A stretch of DNA of 64,000 nucleotides from Arthonia radiata (Eukaryota > Ascomycota > Arthoniomycetes > Arthoniales > Arthoniaceae), in the NCBI GenBank assembly GCA_002989075.1, contig PSQN01000017.1, positions 434,001 through 498,000 on the forward strand, written 5' to 3'. The notes below the pieces were generated by a model. The model saw only the letters and a program-made list of their open reading frames with translations, had not been told where the DNA came from and made no database searches. This document shows, in pieces, positions 44,666 to 55,494 of this stretch. Positions within the stretch are counted from its first letter, which is position 1, and every line of letters begins with the position of its first letter. Position numbers and translations under genes: made by a program.

Positions 44666-45303
44666 TCACAACTCCTTCTCCACCTCCAACTTCGCCTCAC
44701 CACTCCCACCGCCCTCGCCTTCATTCCCACCCTCTCCACTCCCTCCAGCGACGTTCTCACCAGGCACATCAGGCATACTCCCCGTCCCCACCTTCGGCGG
44801 ATAGCTCACCCCGCCCACCTCGATCTTGGGCGTGCACACGCACCACTCGTCTTTGGGGAGAGACGCGAAGACGGAGGGAATGTGCTGCGCGCAGCCGTAC
44901 CAGGTTGTTTTGTCTGCGTTTTCGTGAGTTGCGTTTTTGGGGGTGTCGGGGGGAGTGGTAGGAAAAGGTGAGGGTGCGTCAGGGGTATGAGAAGGCGGGC
45001 GAGGGATGGGAGGGAAGAGGGAAAGGGAGGAAGAGGCAGAGATGAGGATAGACACAGTACCCTTAGGGATGAGAGAAAGAGTTGTGGGAAGCGAGCGTGG
45101 GTGGGAGAAAAGGAAAGTATCGGCGTGGAGGGGAAGACAAGAGAAGAGGATGATGACGGATGTTTCTGACATGCGTGACGGTGATTGACGCTCTGGGAAG
45201 GCTTCAACCGCTGCACAAAGCGTATGTTTGCGAGGAATGCTGTGAAAGTAGGGCGTGCTGAATAGGACTTACTGCAAGTTGTGCAGGTGGTGGGTTTGCA
45301 CAT
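44666..45303 (-). CDS. Small Cys-rich conserved fungal protein, 92 aa
   Basis: Two exons, 45303-45273 and 44913-44666, around a 359-bp intron, give 92 aa. Exon 1 encodes MCKPTTCTTC; exon 2 resumes in frame with NKTTWYGCAQHIPSVFASL, then KDEWCVCTPKIEVGG and PPKVGTGSMPDVPGE, and ends in a Gly/Glu-rich acidic tail. The Cys pattern (C-x4-C-x2-C, a further Cys in WYGC, then CxC) looks like a small metal-binding knuckle. I recognise the layout 'MCKP-TC--C-K-TW-GCG-H' from small filamentous-fungal proteins of unknown function. The intron is far longer than others in the window. Read without splicing, the frame stays open with low-complexity Ser/Pro/Leu, which I judge spurious. Confidence 0.7.
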
Positions 45304-46360
45304 TTTGAGAGTGTGGGATATTTACGGGCTCCGTACCGGTTTGATTCACGGCGGTGCAGAGATTGTGAGTTGTTAAGCTGATTTCAAATGGTATTCAACG
45401 AGATGCAGCGACCACAGAATGCAAACTGAAGAAGAAAGATGACATCGAAAGAACGAAAGCGAAAGCAACCAAAGGCGGAAGTTCGCCTTGTCGGGAGGCG
45501 ACTGGAGACGGAGACGGACCAACTTTCTCCAGGCACACGGTCAACAAGCTAGACAGCACGAAGAAGGCAGAAGTGGGAGTAGATCATTCATAAGTACGTA
45601 TGCTGTCGTCCCTACATCAGGGGCATACATGAAATCTCCATATCATCAATCAGATGTACATGGCTCTCGTGTACGTGTCCCCATGTCCATGTCACATCCC
45701 TCGCCACGCTATGCTATGCTGAGATCGGTCATCAACAAGACATAGCAGTAGATCGTTTGCATATCCGAAAAGTAAGTAAAATCAGGCCTTCTTGATGAAG
45801 CTGGCCATCGCTTGTTGGTGAAGTAAATCATCATCATGTCTATGGCATGAGAAAGGCCGTTTCGATGTTTCGCCGTAAGTGACGTGACGTCGTGAAAGTA
45901 AAAAGCAGTAGCGTAGAATCATAAGACGTGAATAGAGTGACCCGATGAAACAAGGGAAAAGGCGCAGTGAGTACGTTGAATCCACGCATGGAGACCATCT
46001 TCGCCGGGATGGTAGCCAAGCACGGGTATTCAAGTATCACACGCATAGGTGGATCCGTGAAACGCCTCGCTATCATATCTCGTGAACTTCAGGTTGATCA
46101 TCATCGATTGGTAAGGACATACGTCAGGCGTGTTGACTTTGTTGTCATCACCACAGCTGGATCCAGACAAGTGAGTGACAAGCGATCAGACGTGAATGCG
46201 TACCTCGTCGATGTCATTAGAAGTTGACAAGAGATCAGAGCGCACTAAATTTCAGTTGACTTTTCAATGAGTATCAAGTCGTCGTCTTGGTGGCAAGTAC
46301 GAGTCGCCTCGTACGTATGGTGTCGGACATAATGAGACGTCGCAATCATTTACGCAATTT
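45304..46360. other. Intergenic, about 1.06 kb
   Basis: Lies between the 5' end of the Cys-rich gene and the 3' end of the Zn2Cys6 gene. No coding or RNA signal was recognised on either strand. Confidence 0.4.
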
Positions 46361-48880
46361 CTAATTCGCGCGGATGACGAGTTTCGAAAGGAACTTGTTG
46401 GACAAGCTGTCAAAGTCGTTGCGGTTGAACTTACAGTCAGCGCGAGTCTTGAGGTAGTTCTCGTACTTGGTGACATGTTCGCGAACCTCGGTCATGGCGT
46501 CGCAGATTGGCTGGTTGGAGTGCAGAAGATGCTGGTGCTTCTCGGTGTCCCACTCCTGGAAAGCTGGCAGCTTCTGGGAGATAGCGCCGAACAAGCCGAC
46601 GATGACACCGACGGGAGTCGACTCCATGTCGTTGCAGAACTTCTTGACTGTGTCGGCATCAGGCATGCGATAGTGAGAGTCGAACTGAATCTCTTCCCAG
46701 ACCGCAAGCAGGATCGTAGCGAGCATGAAGATGGTCGGCCAGTTCTTGAGACGCTCGCCGTTGTAGACGGACGAGTAGAGCGCGGAGAGTTCCTCGAGCA
46801 CCTCCTTCTGGAGATCACGCCACATCATGGCCAAAGCGTGCTTCACCTGAAAGTTGATCATGACCGGGGCAAGGGTCTTGCCGAAATACTTGGAGTTCTC
46901 GTCGTCAATCTTGCCGACCATCGCCTCTTCCTCAGAAAGGCCCTGAACCATGGTCACATGGAGGGTCATGTTGTAGGCGAGGATGAGCTTCAGCGCCTTG
47001 TAGATGATGGACATATGAGTGCGCTGCCAGTATTTGTAGGCAGTCAGGAGCATCTCAGTCAGAAAGACGGTACCCTCAAAGTGCTGATCAACCCAATTCT
47101 CGAAACCACTGGCAATGTGCTTGTCAAGGTAGTCCGATAGAGCTTCCATGGACACACCGTCGATACCAGCAGTCAAGCGAGCGGTGGGTGACTCGAACTC
47201 CTCAGGCTTCTCCTTGTTGGTCTCAACCCAGTCAACATTGAAGCAGTCTTCGTCACGGACGAACACCTCACGTGCTGAGATGGGCAACACGTAGCCGAAG
47301 CCGTGAGTGATGAACAAAGAACGCTCGAGTGGAGAGTAGCCGCGGATGTTGGCGATGCTAAAGCCAACGGTGATGTGGCGCTTGTAGTCGGCGTCCCAGT
47401 CCTTGACGAAGTAGCCGATCTCTTTGATGTCAATGCGCGTGCAAGGTACTTGCCAGAGACGAGCGTGAGCTGGCTGACAGCCAGTGCAGGGATCACCCTT
47501 GTCGCAGGTCTTCTTCAAGAACTTGCAGCGCAGGCAAGCGCGCAATTTGCGGATCTCGCCAGCTTGAGCACGCTGCTCGGGGCGAAGAGGTCCCTTGCGT
47601 CGTCCCACTCGCTTCTCCTTCTCACCAGCTTTCTTCGTCTGGAGCGTGGTCTTCTTGACCTTGGCGACAGTCACGGTCGTCGTCTTGACCGGAGGTTCCT
47701 TCTTGCGGCGCTGCGTGGGCGAAGACACAGACGGTGAGGTTGGCGATGATGACGACGACGGACTCGAGACCGGAGCTGGCGGTGTGTGCTGATGAGGGCG
47801 GATGGGCTGTGGGTGTGGATGAGCAGGAACGACAGCAAGCTCGAGGCTGTTCTCGGATGTTGGCGAACCCATTGGGAATGGAACATCCTCGTAGCTACCT
47901 AAGGAGTGCGTGGAGCTCGCTGAGCCGATATTGTCAGGATTGGTCGAGTCCGACGTTGTGCGCAGATGGAGAGCAACGCCTGGATTTGAAACGGAGGTAG
48001 GTTGCTGTTGCTGCATGTCGTACTGAGACTCAAAGGACGTGCGGCCCTGAGCCGGCAAGTCGACGATCTGCCAGCCACTCTCGCTGCCGGACGAGGACTG
48101 CAAGTCAAAGTTGGCGCTCTCAGGAGATGTGCCCAGGAGGGCGCCAGGCTGTCCAAAAGGCGGCGACTGCCCGTACTGCTGCTCTTGACGAAGACGGTGT
48201 TGTTCAATAGGGTAACCTTGCAATCCGGTCTGAAGGTCATGCTGATAGACGTGCAGAGGGCCATACTCCATCGAGGACGTGTAGGGCATGTACTGACGGG
48301 GCTCAGCACCCGATGCCATGGCGATCTGGTGGTTCAAGGCGACCTGCTGCTGTTGCTGGTGTGTCATCCTGAAGTCGAGTGAGGTGGACTGAAGACCAGC
48401 AGACTGATAGTGTTGCTGTTGCTGCTGATGTTGATGCTGTTGATGGTGATGTGCCTGCTGTTGCTGAACGTGGGGCATGAAGTGGGCACCGTACTGTTGT
48501 TGTGTCAACATGGGATTGCTGGACATTATCTGCTGAGTCTGCTGGTGGTGGAAGTGCGGTTGCGGTGCGGCGGTGGCGGCGAAGTGCCAGCCGGATTCGT
48601 TCATCATGGGACGTGAGTGAGGAATCTGGTGCTGCTGAAAGTGGTGGTGAGGCTGCGAATAGGCGGGGATTGGCTGAGAGGACTGGGGAAGTGATGACGA
48701 GGACGAGGACGGATCTTGGTGGTGGAGGTGAGACGGGTCGTCAATGGTGCCATCCATGGCGGCGAAAGAGGCGTGTTGCGGTGGCCACGAGTTCATGGCG
48801 GATTGTGGCAAGAAATTAAAAGCGCGCAACGAATTCTGATACTCATACTCGTCGGCCGTCGTGCCAAGATACGCGTCCAT
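46361..48880 (-). CDS. Gln/His-rich Zn2Cys6-type transcription factor
   Basis: Single exon, 839 aa from the ATG at 48880 (MDAYLGTTADEYEYQ). The N-terminal 440 residues are low complexity, with HQQQQ-type runs (CAG/CAT repeats, 48404-48476) and Ser/Pro stretches, as in activation domains. A basic linker (KEKRVGRRKGPLRPEQRAQ) leads to a binuclear-cluster-like motif: C449-x2-C452-x6-C459-x5-C465-x2-C468-x11-C480 (ACLRCKFLKKTCDKGDPCTG). The last spacing is longer than the usual 6-8. The remaining 350 residues are a conserved helical region (TVGFSIANIRGYSPLERSLF, WVDQHFEGTVFLTEMLLTAY) that stands in place of the common fungal middle homology domain. Likely a nuclear DNA-binding regulator; target genes unknown. 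Confidence 0.85.
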   Translation of the reverse strand: MDAYLGTTADEYEYQNSLRAFNFLPQSAMNSWPPQHASFAAMDGTIDDPSHLHHQDPSSSSSSLPQSSQPIPAYSQPHHHFQQHQIPHSRPMMNESGWHFAATAAPQPHFHHQQTQQIMSSNPMLTQQQYGAHFMPHVQQQQAHHHQQHQHQQQQQHYQSAGLQSTSLDFRMTHQQQQQVALNHQIAMASGAEPRQYMPYTSSMEYGPLHVYQHDLQTGLQGYPIEQHRLRQEQQYGQSPPFGQPGALLGTSPESANFDLQSSSGSESGWQIVDLPAQGRTSFESQYDMQQQQPTSVSNPGVALHLRTTSDSTNPDNIGSASSTHSLGSYEDVPFPMGSPTSENSLELAVVPAHPHPQPIRPHQHTPPAPVSSPSSSSSPTSPSVSSPTQRRKKEPPVKTTTVTVAKVKKTTLQTKKAGEKEKRVGRRKGPLRPEQRAQAGEIRKLRACLRCKFLKKTCDKGDPCTGCQPAHARLWQVPCTRIDIKEIGYFVKDWDADYKRHITVGFSIANIRGYSPLERSLFITHGFGYVLPISAREVFVRDEDCFNVDWVETNKEKPEEFESPTARLTAGIDGVSMEALSDYLDKHIASGFENWVDQHFEGTVFLTEMLLTAYKYWQRTHMSIIYKALKLILAYNMTLHVTMVQGLSEEEAMVGKIDDENSKYFGKTLAPVMINFQVKHALAMMWRDLQKEVLEELSALYSSVYNGERLKNWPTIFMLATILLAVWEEIQFDSHYRMPDADTVKKFCNDMESTPVGVIVGLFGAISQKLPAFQEWDTEKHQHLLHSNQPICDAMTEVREHVTKYENYLKTRADCKFNRNDFDSLSNKFLSKLVIRAN
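48404..48476 (-). repeat. CAG/CAT-rich repeat encoding poly-Gln/His
   Basis: An imperfect trinucleotide tract within the Zn2Cys6 gene, read on the minus strand as runs of Gln broken by His. A likely site of length variation between strains. Confidence 0.8.
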
Positions 48881-50854
48881 GGCTGCGATCTCCACAACTC
48901 GAGGGTGGGCTGGACGAATAGGCCGTCGCGGATGGGGAGTGGGATGGGAGAGGTGAGAGGAGTAAGGACGATTCCGGTGCGGGAGCGATCGCTAACCCAC
49001 GACCGATAGTAGGAGCAGGCAGTTGGCCGTAGTGAGAAGTGGTGCTGAAGGTGTGAGGATCGAAGAGGAAAGGACGAGGCAGAGAGGGAAGGCGGAGGCG
49101 CGTTCGGACTACTCAGCACAAGTTTCGGTGAGACATCGTGGGTGGAAGCGCTGTACTCCCCAATAATGTGGTCGGTTAGCGTGGAGGGTGGAGGGAGAGG
49201 CCGTGAAGGAAAGAGTAGCCCGACGGCGTGAGGTGCGAAAGGAAGGGAGAGAAGAGAAGGTGGACGCGATGATGTTGTGGTCAGAGTAGGAAGTAGCGGT
49301 GAGTTTGCTAGAGAGCGTGCGCAGGCCTTTTCTGCGAGTTGGGAAGCGTCCAATCGCTGAAGAGGAAGGGACGCTAAAGGAGGCACTAGCTCGCTTAGTC
49401 CGTGGAAAGCATCGTCAACCTCTCTTTTGCGACGTTCATCCCATTGCCGGCCCATTTGCCTGCCATCTCCCATGCGCATCACCAGAAGAATGTTACCAAT
49501 TTGCTCTGCTCAGCTGTTTGACTGCCCATCGAGTCGAACGGTCAAGGCTGCTCGCAGCTCGTGCTCGACAGCGTGCGCAACGTGTCCGTCGCCGTCGACC
49601 GAGGCCCGCCCCGGACAACGCCGTGGCATCTGACTGTTCGATGATCCACTTGGCTCCCCTCACCTCCTGCAGCTTTGCTGCAGCTTGTCGACGCATCGGG
49701 CATCGTTTAGGGCTGCTTACACCTCACCACCCCGGTTCGCCCTCGTGACGCCCCTTCACGCGTCTCCCAGGAGATGCTGTTTCTGTGAGCACCAGGCACC
49801 GCATCCTGAAAGAGGCAGCTCTCATCTCCTGCGCATCGCCGTCACCTGGGGGCCATGCTCTTTCATCTCCATGCAATCTTCACCGTCTGTTCAGACTGCT
49901 CAGAGTTTCAAGTTTGAGTTCAATCTTCAGCCGCAAGCGATCTCTGCGAACCATGTCCGACATCCTTACCGCACAACGCAATCAGTTCGTGTGACGTGGG
50001 GAAGGTCAATATACTACCTATCAGCCTCGTATCCATATTCTCGATGTTTGATGACCGCAGATAATCACCTCATGCCGAGGGTTCAAGCATAGCAAATCAT
50101 CCCAAGCGCCCTGTCTCATCTTGCAGAAGCTTCCCAGATGACAGCACCCACGCTGGTGGATCCTGGTTCTGTAAGAGCCTGTGGGAGCTCCAGCTCGGAG
50201 ACGTCGGCACACTTGCTGAGCAACAAACACGATCAAAATGTATGTGGATGCTTTAGGATTATGGAATGAGAGCTCCATCGCTTCCCATGGTACTGAGCAG
50301 ATGCTTGGCGATTAAGTCGAGCTTTGGGTTGAGAGAGATCCTTATGACCATTCCGCCACTGCCACGGTAGTTAACAGCGGTTCTTTGAACGGTTGTTACT
50401 GCGCATATCAGGATAGGCTGTCTGGATGCGCCAGATCTCGAGCGTAGGGGTAGGAGCTATTGCATCCTGAGATGGTCGTATAGATGCTGAATGGCTGGCG
50501 TGGCTGGCTTTTCTCAGTATCATGGAATTGCTCGTCCTACACAAGGGCTCTAATATATGTCGGCACGCTCTTCTGACATGCACTACAAGTCTTTGTGCAT
50601 GACCACAATCGGCCAAGTGGGAATTAAATGAAAGATGCGAGGTAGACCGATAGTGGTGATGAAGGTCAGCTTGTTGCCTGGGGAATGCCACTGTAAACAA
50701 TGCAATCTTAGCTTCTCGCGTCGCTTTCGAGCGTCAAACTGCTACGTGAATGCTGCGTGGACGCCATCGAGTGCGCTTCGTCAAGCGCGCTAGGCGACAA
50801 CGCGAATCGCACATGAAACAACGTCCTGTACGTGATCGCGAAGACATCGTGAAA
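48881..50854. other. Intergenic, divergent promoters, about 2.0 kb
   Basis: A long upstream region shared by the Zn2Cys6 gene (minus) and RAM1 (plus). Long upstream regions are common for regulator genes. Frames on both strands are short or overlap each other, without family features. The RAM1 frame is open from 50750, with in-frame ATGs at 50750 and 50813. Confidence 0.45.
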
Positions 50855-52415
50855 ATGCCATCCGCCACAGTCCCACTATGGATGTCACCTGATCACCTGA
50901 TCGAAGACGAATTCCCCACAACATCCTCGGAAGCCGCTGAAGAGACTGCAGAAGAATGCCTGCCGTTTCTCTTAGACAGCGTAGGTCGATTACCGGACCT
51001 GCAGCGCCAGACACATATCAAATATTTGCGCAAAATCCTAAAAGGCTTGCCTTCCCCGTTCACCTCACTTGACGCAAGCCGGCCATGGCTGCTGTATTGG
51101 TCGTTGATGGCGCTCTCACTGCTAGGTGAAGACTTGACCGACTACAGAGAAGGGTGAGTAAGCGATCGAAGTGTGGTGAATGACTGATCTCAATCGTTTG
51201 TAGCTTAAAAGATGCTTTACGACCGATACAAGACCCTCACGGCGGATTTGGAGGAGGCCAATCACAGATTCCACATCTTGCCACTAGCTATGCAGCAATT
51301 CTGGCTCTCGTAAACGTCGGTGGTGACGCGTTGAATCTGGTTGATCGTGATGCAATGTGAGCGCTGGCAGTTTTCTAGCAGGCACCGATCTAACGATATC
51401 AGGTGGCACTGGCTGGGAAGACTCAAGCAAGCAGGATGCGACTTTGCTGTTGCCAACAACGCTGAGCGGGATGTCAGGTACGAGAAGTGGGCCTGGCATT
51501 TCCAGCTACGACTCTAACATGAATACAGGGGAGCTTATTGCGCGCTGACCATCATCGCCCTGCTCAAACTTCCCACTGAGCTACCGCCGGATTCGGAGGC
51601 ACGCAAGCATGGTCACACGACATTTCTGAGCGGCCTTGGAGAGTACATTGCGAGATGTAGGTCAATGGGATGGAATGATCTCTGGACCAAGGCTGACATC
51701 TCAGGTCAAACATATGAGGGCGGCCTAGGAAGCGTGCCCAATGCAGAGGCCCATGGCTCGTACACATTCTGCGCTCTAGCATGTCTATGCTTGTTAGGAG
51801 ACCCCAAAGAGACACTGCATCGGTGAGAGACCCTGTGCCCCAAACCTGCAACCGATCTAATGAGTCGCAGATACCTTGACGTCCCTCGTCTCATTTCATG
51901 GCTTTGTGCACGCCAGCAGGCTCCTGTTGGAGGCCTCGCAGGCCGTTCGAACAAGCTTGTAGATGGCTGCTACAGCCATTGGATTGGGGGCTGCTTCGCT
52001 TTAGTCGAAGCAGCTATTCGGGACGGATTCGCTGGACCAGTATGGGACCGAGAAGCTCTGGCAAGATACGTGCTTTCTTGCGCTCAAGGCGAGAGGGGAG
52101 GCCTTCGCGATAAGCCTTCGATGTAAGTATCTTCGAACGTTGGTCTTATCGCGAATTGGTATTTACCATGATAGGAACGTTGACCCATACCACTCCTGCT
52201 ATTGTTTGGCAGGGCTCAGCTCCACGCAGCACGCATATACATACGACGGGCCGAGCCTGGGCGGTCCTACCGACCCAATCACGACAGCATCAAGATGGAC
52301 CGGAAGTAGTGGATCACCTCCGGTGGACCAAGCAACTGGAATGCTGCACCCAGTGCTCATGGCTTCGTTCGATTCATCCACAACGACACTACATCGATTC
52401 GGAAAGTCGTCATGA
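50855..52415 (+). CDS. RAM1: Protein farnesyltransferase subunit beta
   Basis: Seven exons: 50855-51153, 51204-51356, 51403-51477, 51529-51656, 51705-51822, 51871-52122, 52175-52415. The introns are 46-52 bp. Total 421 aa (yeast Ram1: 431). Every junction keeps frame, for example DAM|WHWLGRLKQAG and YIARC|QTYEGGLGSVP. The alpha-alpha barrel repeats show GGFGGG, YEGGLGSVP, GGLAGRSNK and RGGLRDKPS. The zinc ligands correspond to D289 and C291 in KLVDGCYSHW and H348 in DPYHSCYCLAGLS, matching human D297, C299 and H362. With the alpha subunit it farnesylates CaaX proteins such as Ras and a-factor-type pheromones in the cytosol. The start is uncertain: I prefer 50855 (MPSATVPLW, A at -3) over 50813 or 50750. 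Confidence 0.93.
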
Positions 52416-52539
52416 CTCACATGGGATCATGATCAGTAATGCTCGCAATCACCCAAGATACAGCAGTGATGCTCGGCGACATGGCCCCTGTCAACATTTA
52501 TCGGACCGTTGGATATCTCATATCGTGAGACTATTTGAT

Positions 52540-52949
52540 TCAAGAAAGCGCATCTTCAAAGAAGATCACTAGGGGTGGCTCTGTAACCTTGCCCTTTAAG
52601 GAAGCCTTGAGGTCTGCATGGGCTTCGTCTCCATTGTCGTAGTATTGCATGTCCTCGAGGGAAGCGAAGCGCATCTGGGAAACGAATGTGTATCCCTTAC
52701 TACGTGCCTCATCGAGAGCTGGACCGACAGCTGCTGATAGGACATACGGCTGGCCATTTCTGGAGGTCGATACAATCAGTTGCAGCTCAACTGCAGGAGG
52801 GCATGGTCGTGTCAGATATAACAACAGGAACCAACGCACTTGAGGGACGCCTTTTGCATCTTGATGTACGCCTGTACCAGGGCCTCTCTGTCCTCCTCGT
52901 TGGGGACCTTGAACATCGTGACGCGGTTGATTGGTTTCTGGGATGCCAT
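52540..52949 (-). CDS. Stress-responsive A/B barrel (Dabb) domain protein
   Basis: Two exons, 52949-52840 and 52759-52540, around an 80-bp intron, give 109 aa, a normal length for one Dabb domain. The protein starts MASQKPINRVTMFKVPNEED and crosses the junction at ASLK|NGQPYVLSAAVGPALDE. It ends with FVSQMRFASLEDMQYYDNGD, AHADLKASL and PPLVIFFEDALS. Dabb proteins are small dimeric barrels; some are induced by stress and others act as cyclases in polyketide routes. No polyketide gene is near, so a general stress role is more likely. It converges with RAM1, 124 bp apart. Confidence 0.88.
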
Positions 52950-54613
52950 GATATCGGAAGCAGGTGTGGCTGCGGTTCGCACTTTGCCCAATACTTCTGC
53001 TGCCGAGTTTCTAGAAGAACGACGTGCAGAAGGCGGCTAGATATGCGTCTAAAAGATCACGCCATGGTTAGGCGCGCCGTAGCGTGAAGCGTCTCGGTGT
53101 TGGCGAGAGTGGGCGTGTTGGACTCCACACGACCCTCGTCGGCAGGGGACAATGCCGGACTGCTGCTCAAGGACTCCACGACTCTTCCAGCAAAGAGACA
53201 GCTCACAAGCAAATCTCTCCGAGACCTCTTCTCCTCTCCTGATGCGCTTGGCAGGATTGGGTCTAGCGGCCTCCTCCCGAAATGCCACTCTTCTCGAGCT
53301 CTCTTCCTTTTTCTTCTCACCGACTTCATTAGCATCTCTTCGGTCCCACTGTTTGTCTTTCAAGAGATCCAGAGCAAACGTGGAACGCTCTCACCCCAAA
53401 TGCAGCACCACAGCCAACCATTCAACTGCTCACTCTCGGCAGCCTTGTCAAGAGCTTTGGCATCGGTAGCATCCACGGCTTGCAGGATGCATGGCCAGCT
53501 GGCCGTGCAGAAGCCCAGCATGTATCCATGCATTGTCGCTGTATGACGCTGCCCCCCCAAAAAGTCTGGCTTCGCTACAGCAGAGACAGAGCATTACCAA
53601 TGAATCGTCGAGTGCACTTTAAATTACGCCCTCGAAACGCTCCTCTCTGGCTGTTTGCGGCCTCCATTGCCTGCCATTGTCAAACTGCTTCACCTCAAAC
53701 GAGCCTCTCAGAAAACTTTCCCTCGTGGCCCCACACAGCAGACGCATGGTCTCAAAAACGCCCTGTCTCTCACCTGGTTCACCAGCATCGAAGATCCCAT
53801 CACTCTTCTCCCTTTACGCTTTTGCCCCTCTTTGCCCTCTGCACGCTGCATGCACTCTCTAGCTGCATCCCCAGATGCCGAGTTGACCCTCGACCTTCGG
53901 TCTTTGCCTCTTCACTAAGCCAAGGCAACGTCAGACACTCGGTCAAACATTCCTTCAAATCGCCTCATTGGTCACTCTCCGTCGCTCACGGCGCTTAGTT
54001 ACTTAGGCGGGAGAACGATGGGCGGGCCGTCGTCTAGTTCTACTACGGTTCTGATCCACGACCATATTCCACTCCAACATACCTACCGTCAGTGCTCTCC
54101 AATGGTATTGGTGAGCTTCCTGCCAGCACAGAGTCAAAGACAACCTCGCAGGTTCCGCTTATGCGCATCACAAAGAGGGAATGGTAGGTCCGTTGTTCAG
54201 CAGTTGAGCAGTTGTCTCTGGGCTCTTAAGTATCTTTCTGCTGTGCTTTTTGCTGAGGATGTACAACATCCCACTCGAAAATTCATATCCTAATCGACGT
54301 CATTGCCAAACTTCACTTCATCATTAAGCATTCGCTCAGCATTCGTTCAGCGAATCGTCGAGGTGCTTTGCAAAGTATTCACGCAGGTTACACACATCGG
54401 CATCGTTCACTGAGCTGTACGAAGCCTCACTTAGGCTTGACTGTAAGCAAGCGCAACCTCGAGGCCCGAGAAAATGTCAACGCCAGGTACATTCCATGTC
54501 ATGTATTTGAAGGGTACGTCAAATGCCCTCTTGGTATTTTCTTCAGCCACCTGCACTCAGGTGTCAGGTCCCTTGAACTGCGCAACTGACCCAACGCCGC
54601 CGAACTGCTGGCG
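52950..54613. other. Intergenic, divergent, about 1.7 kb
   Basis: Lies between the Dabb gene (minus) and the dsRBD-like gene (plus). Overlapping frames on both strands show no domain. A possible 5'-leader intron (donor near 54486, acceptor near 54560) precedes the dsRBD-like start, next to a short upstream ORF at 54474. Confidence 0.4.
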
Positions 54614-55494
54614 ATGTCGACGTTATTCGACAATTATGCTGAGCCCGGCTTTGCTCTTTCGCTGGGCTGGACTGCACTCTCCTGCACTGAGCTGACAGAG
54701 TTGGTAGGCCTTTGCGAACGACGTGGCTGGCCCACACCGTTATTCCAATGTCAACGAACGTCTACTGGTGGCTACACGTGCGCAGCACGTGTCAACAGCC
54801 GTGACTTCTCCACAGAACGGGAATACCCAGATCCTAGCTTGGCTATGGTAAGCCTACAGCCTCCACACTTTGCCTCCTATTGTTCCTTGGAGCGGTTTTA
54901 GTTGCTGTATTGGAGGCTCAGTCTGATAGCGCGCATTCTAAAAGCAAAACGAGGTTGTGTGCGTGCTCTTTCCCAATGAACTGTGCTGACATGCAGGCCA
55001 CAAGATACCAGAGCGTCCACACTTTAGCTTCTGTGGTATCTTGTGGCCCAACAAAGAGCCTGTTCGCCGGCGTTCGTGAAGACGAGGCGCATACAGCCCC
55101 TAGAAGCTCTGAGGACAATGCTGTTCAGAGACTATTGTGCTGACACTTGATCCTTCAGGATGCCGTAGCCAACAAAGCCTATACTTTCTGCAGGGACTTT
55201 TCCAAGAACGCTGAACAGACGCCAAACCGAGCAGGGTCTATGCAAGGCATGCCTACAGCTATTGGCACTGGGAGACAGGTCTCGCAACCGGCTCGAACAG
55301 CGACACGCCAGTACCCACCAGTGGCTACCGACCTTCGAAGATTCTCCAGCAGTAGCAGCGCCAGCGACAGGCGTTCCAGCATGAGCAGTTCCGTCTCGAG
55401 TACCACCGCAGCGTGCTCTTGTGGCCAACCTCTATATCGAGCATTCGACCGATGCCAGAACTGTCTCCGCCGCGAGAGGCCCGGTGTGTGCTGA
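54614..55494 (+). CDS. Predicted dsRNA-binding-motif-like protein with C-terminal Cys cluster
   Basis: Two exons, 54614-54847 and 55159-55494, give 189 aa across a 311-bp intron (GTAAGC ... CTGACACTTGATCCTTCAG). Exon 1 holds TELVGLCERRGWPTPLFQCQ, then GGYTCAARVNSRDF and EYPDPSLAM. After splicing the helix resumes as DAVANKAYTFCRDFSKN, so the whole follows the alpha-beta-beta-beta-alpha order of a small dsRBD. The following SMQGMPTAIGTGRQ resembles the 'VVQGLP' segment I recall in fungal proteins of this type. A Ser-rich linker leads to CSCGQPLYRAFDRCQNC, a CxC...CxxC knuckle, and the stop. The dsRBD reading is by pattern, and key RNA-contact lysines are not obvious, so RNA binding is unproven. 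The intron carries a perfect inverted repeat. Confidence 0.62.
54996..55048. repeat. Perfect 15-bp inverted repeat inside an intron
   Basis: GGCCACAAGATACCA (54996-55010) is the exact reverse complement of 55034-55048, with a 23-nt spacer that can add two more pairs past one mismatch. In RNA it would form a strong hairpin in the long intron of the dsRBD-like gene. A CAG acceptor-like site ends at 54995, and a GTATCT donor-like site begins at 55035, inside the 3' arm. Confidence 0.85.

Noticed and set aside
44806-45303. Unspliced 165-aa reading starting MCKPTTCTTC
   Set aside because: After ten residues it becomes low-complexity Ser/Pro/Leu. Splicing instead restores a conserved Cys pattern in frame.
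47303-48382. Long antisense frames opposite the Zn2Cys6 gene
   Set aside because: They mirror the codon pattern of the real gene and show no independent domain.
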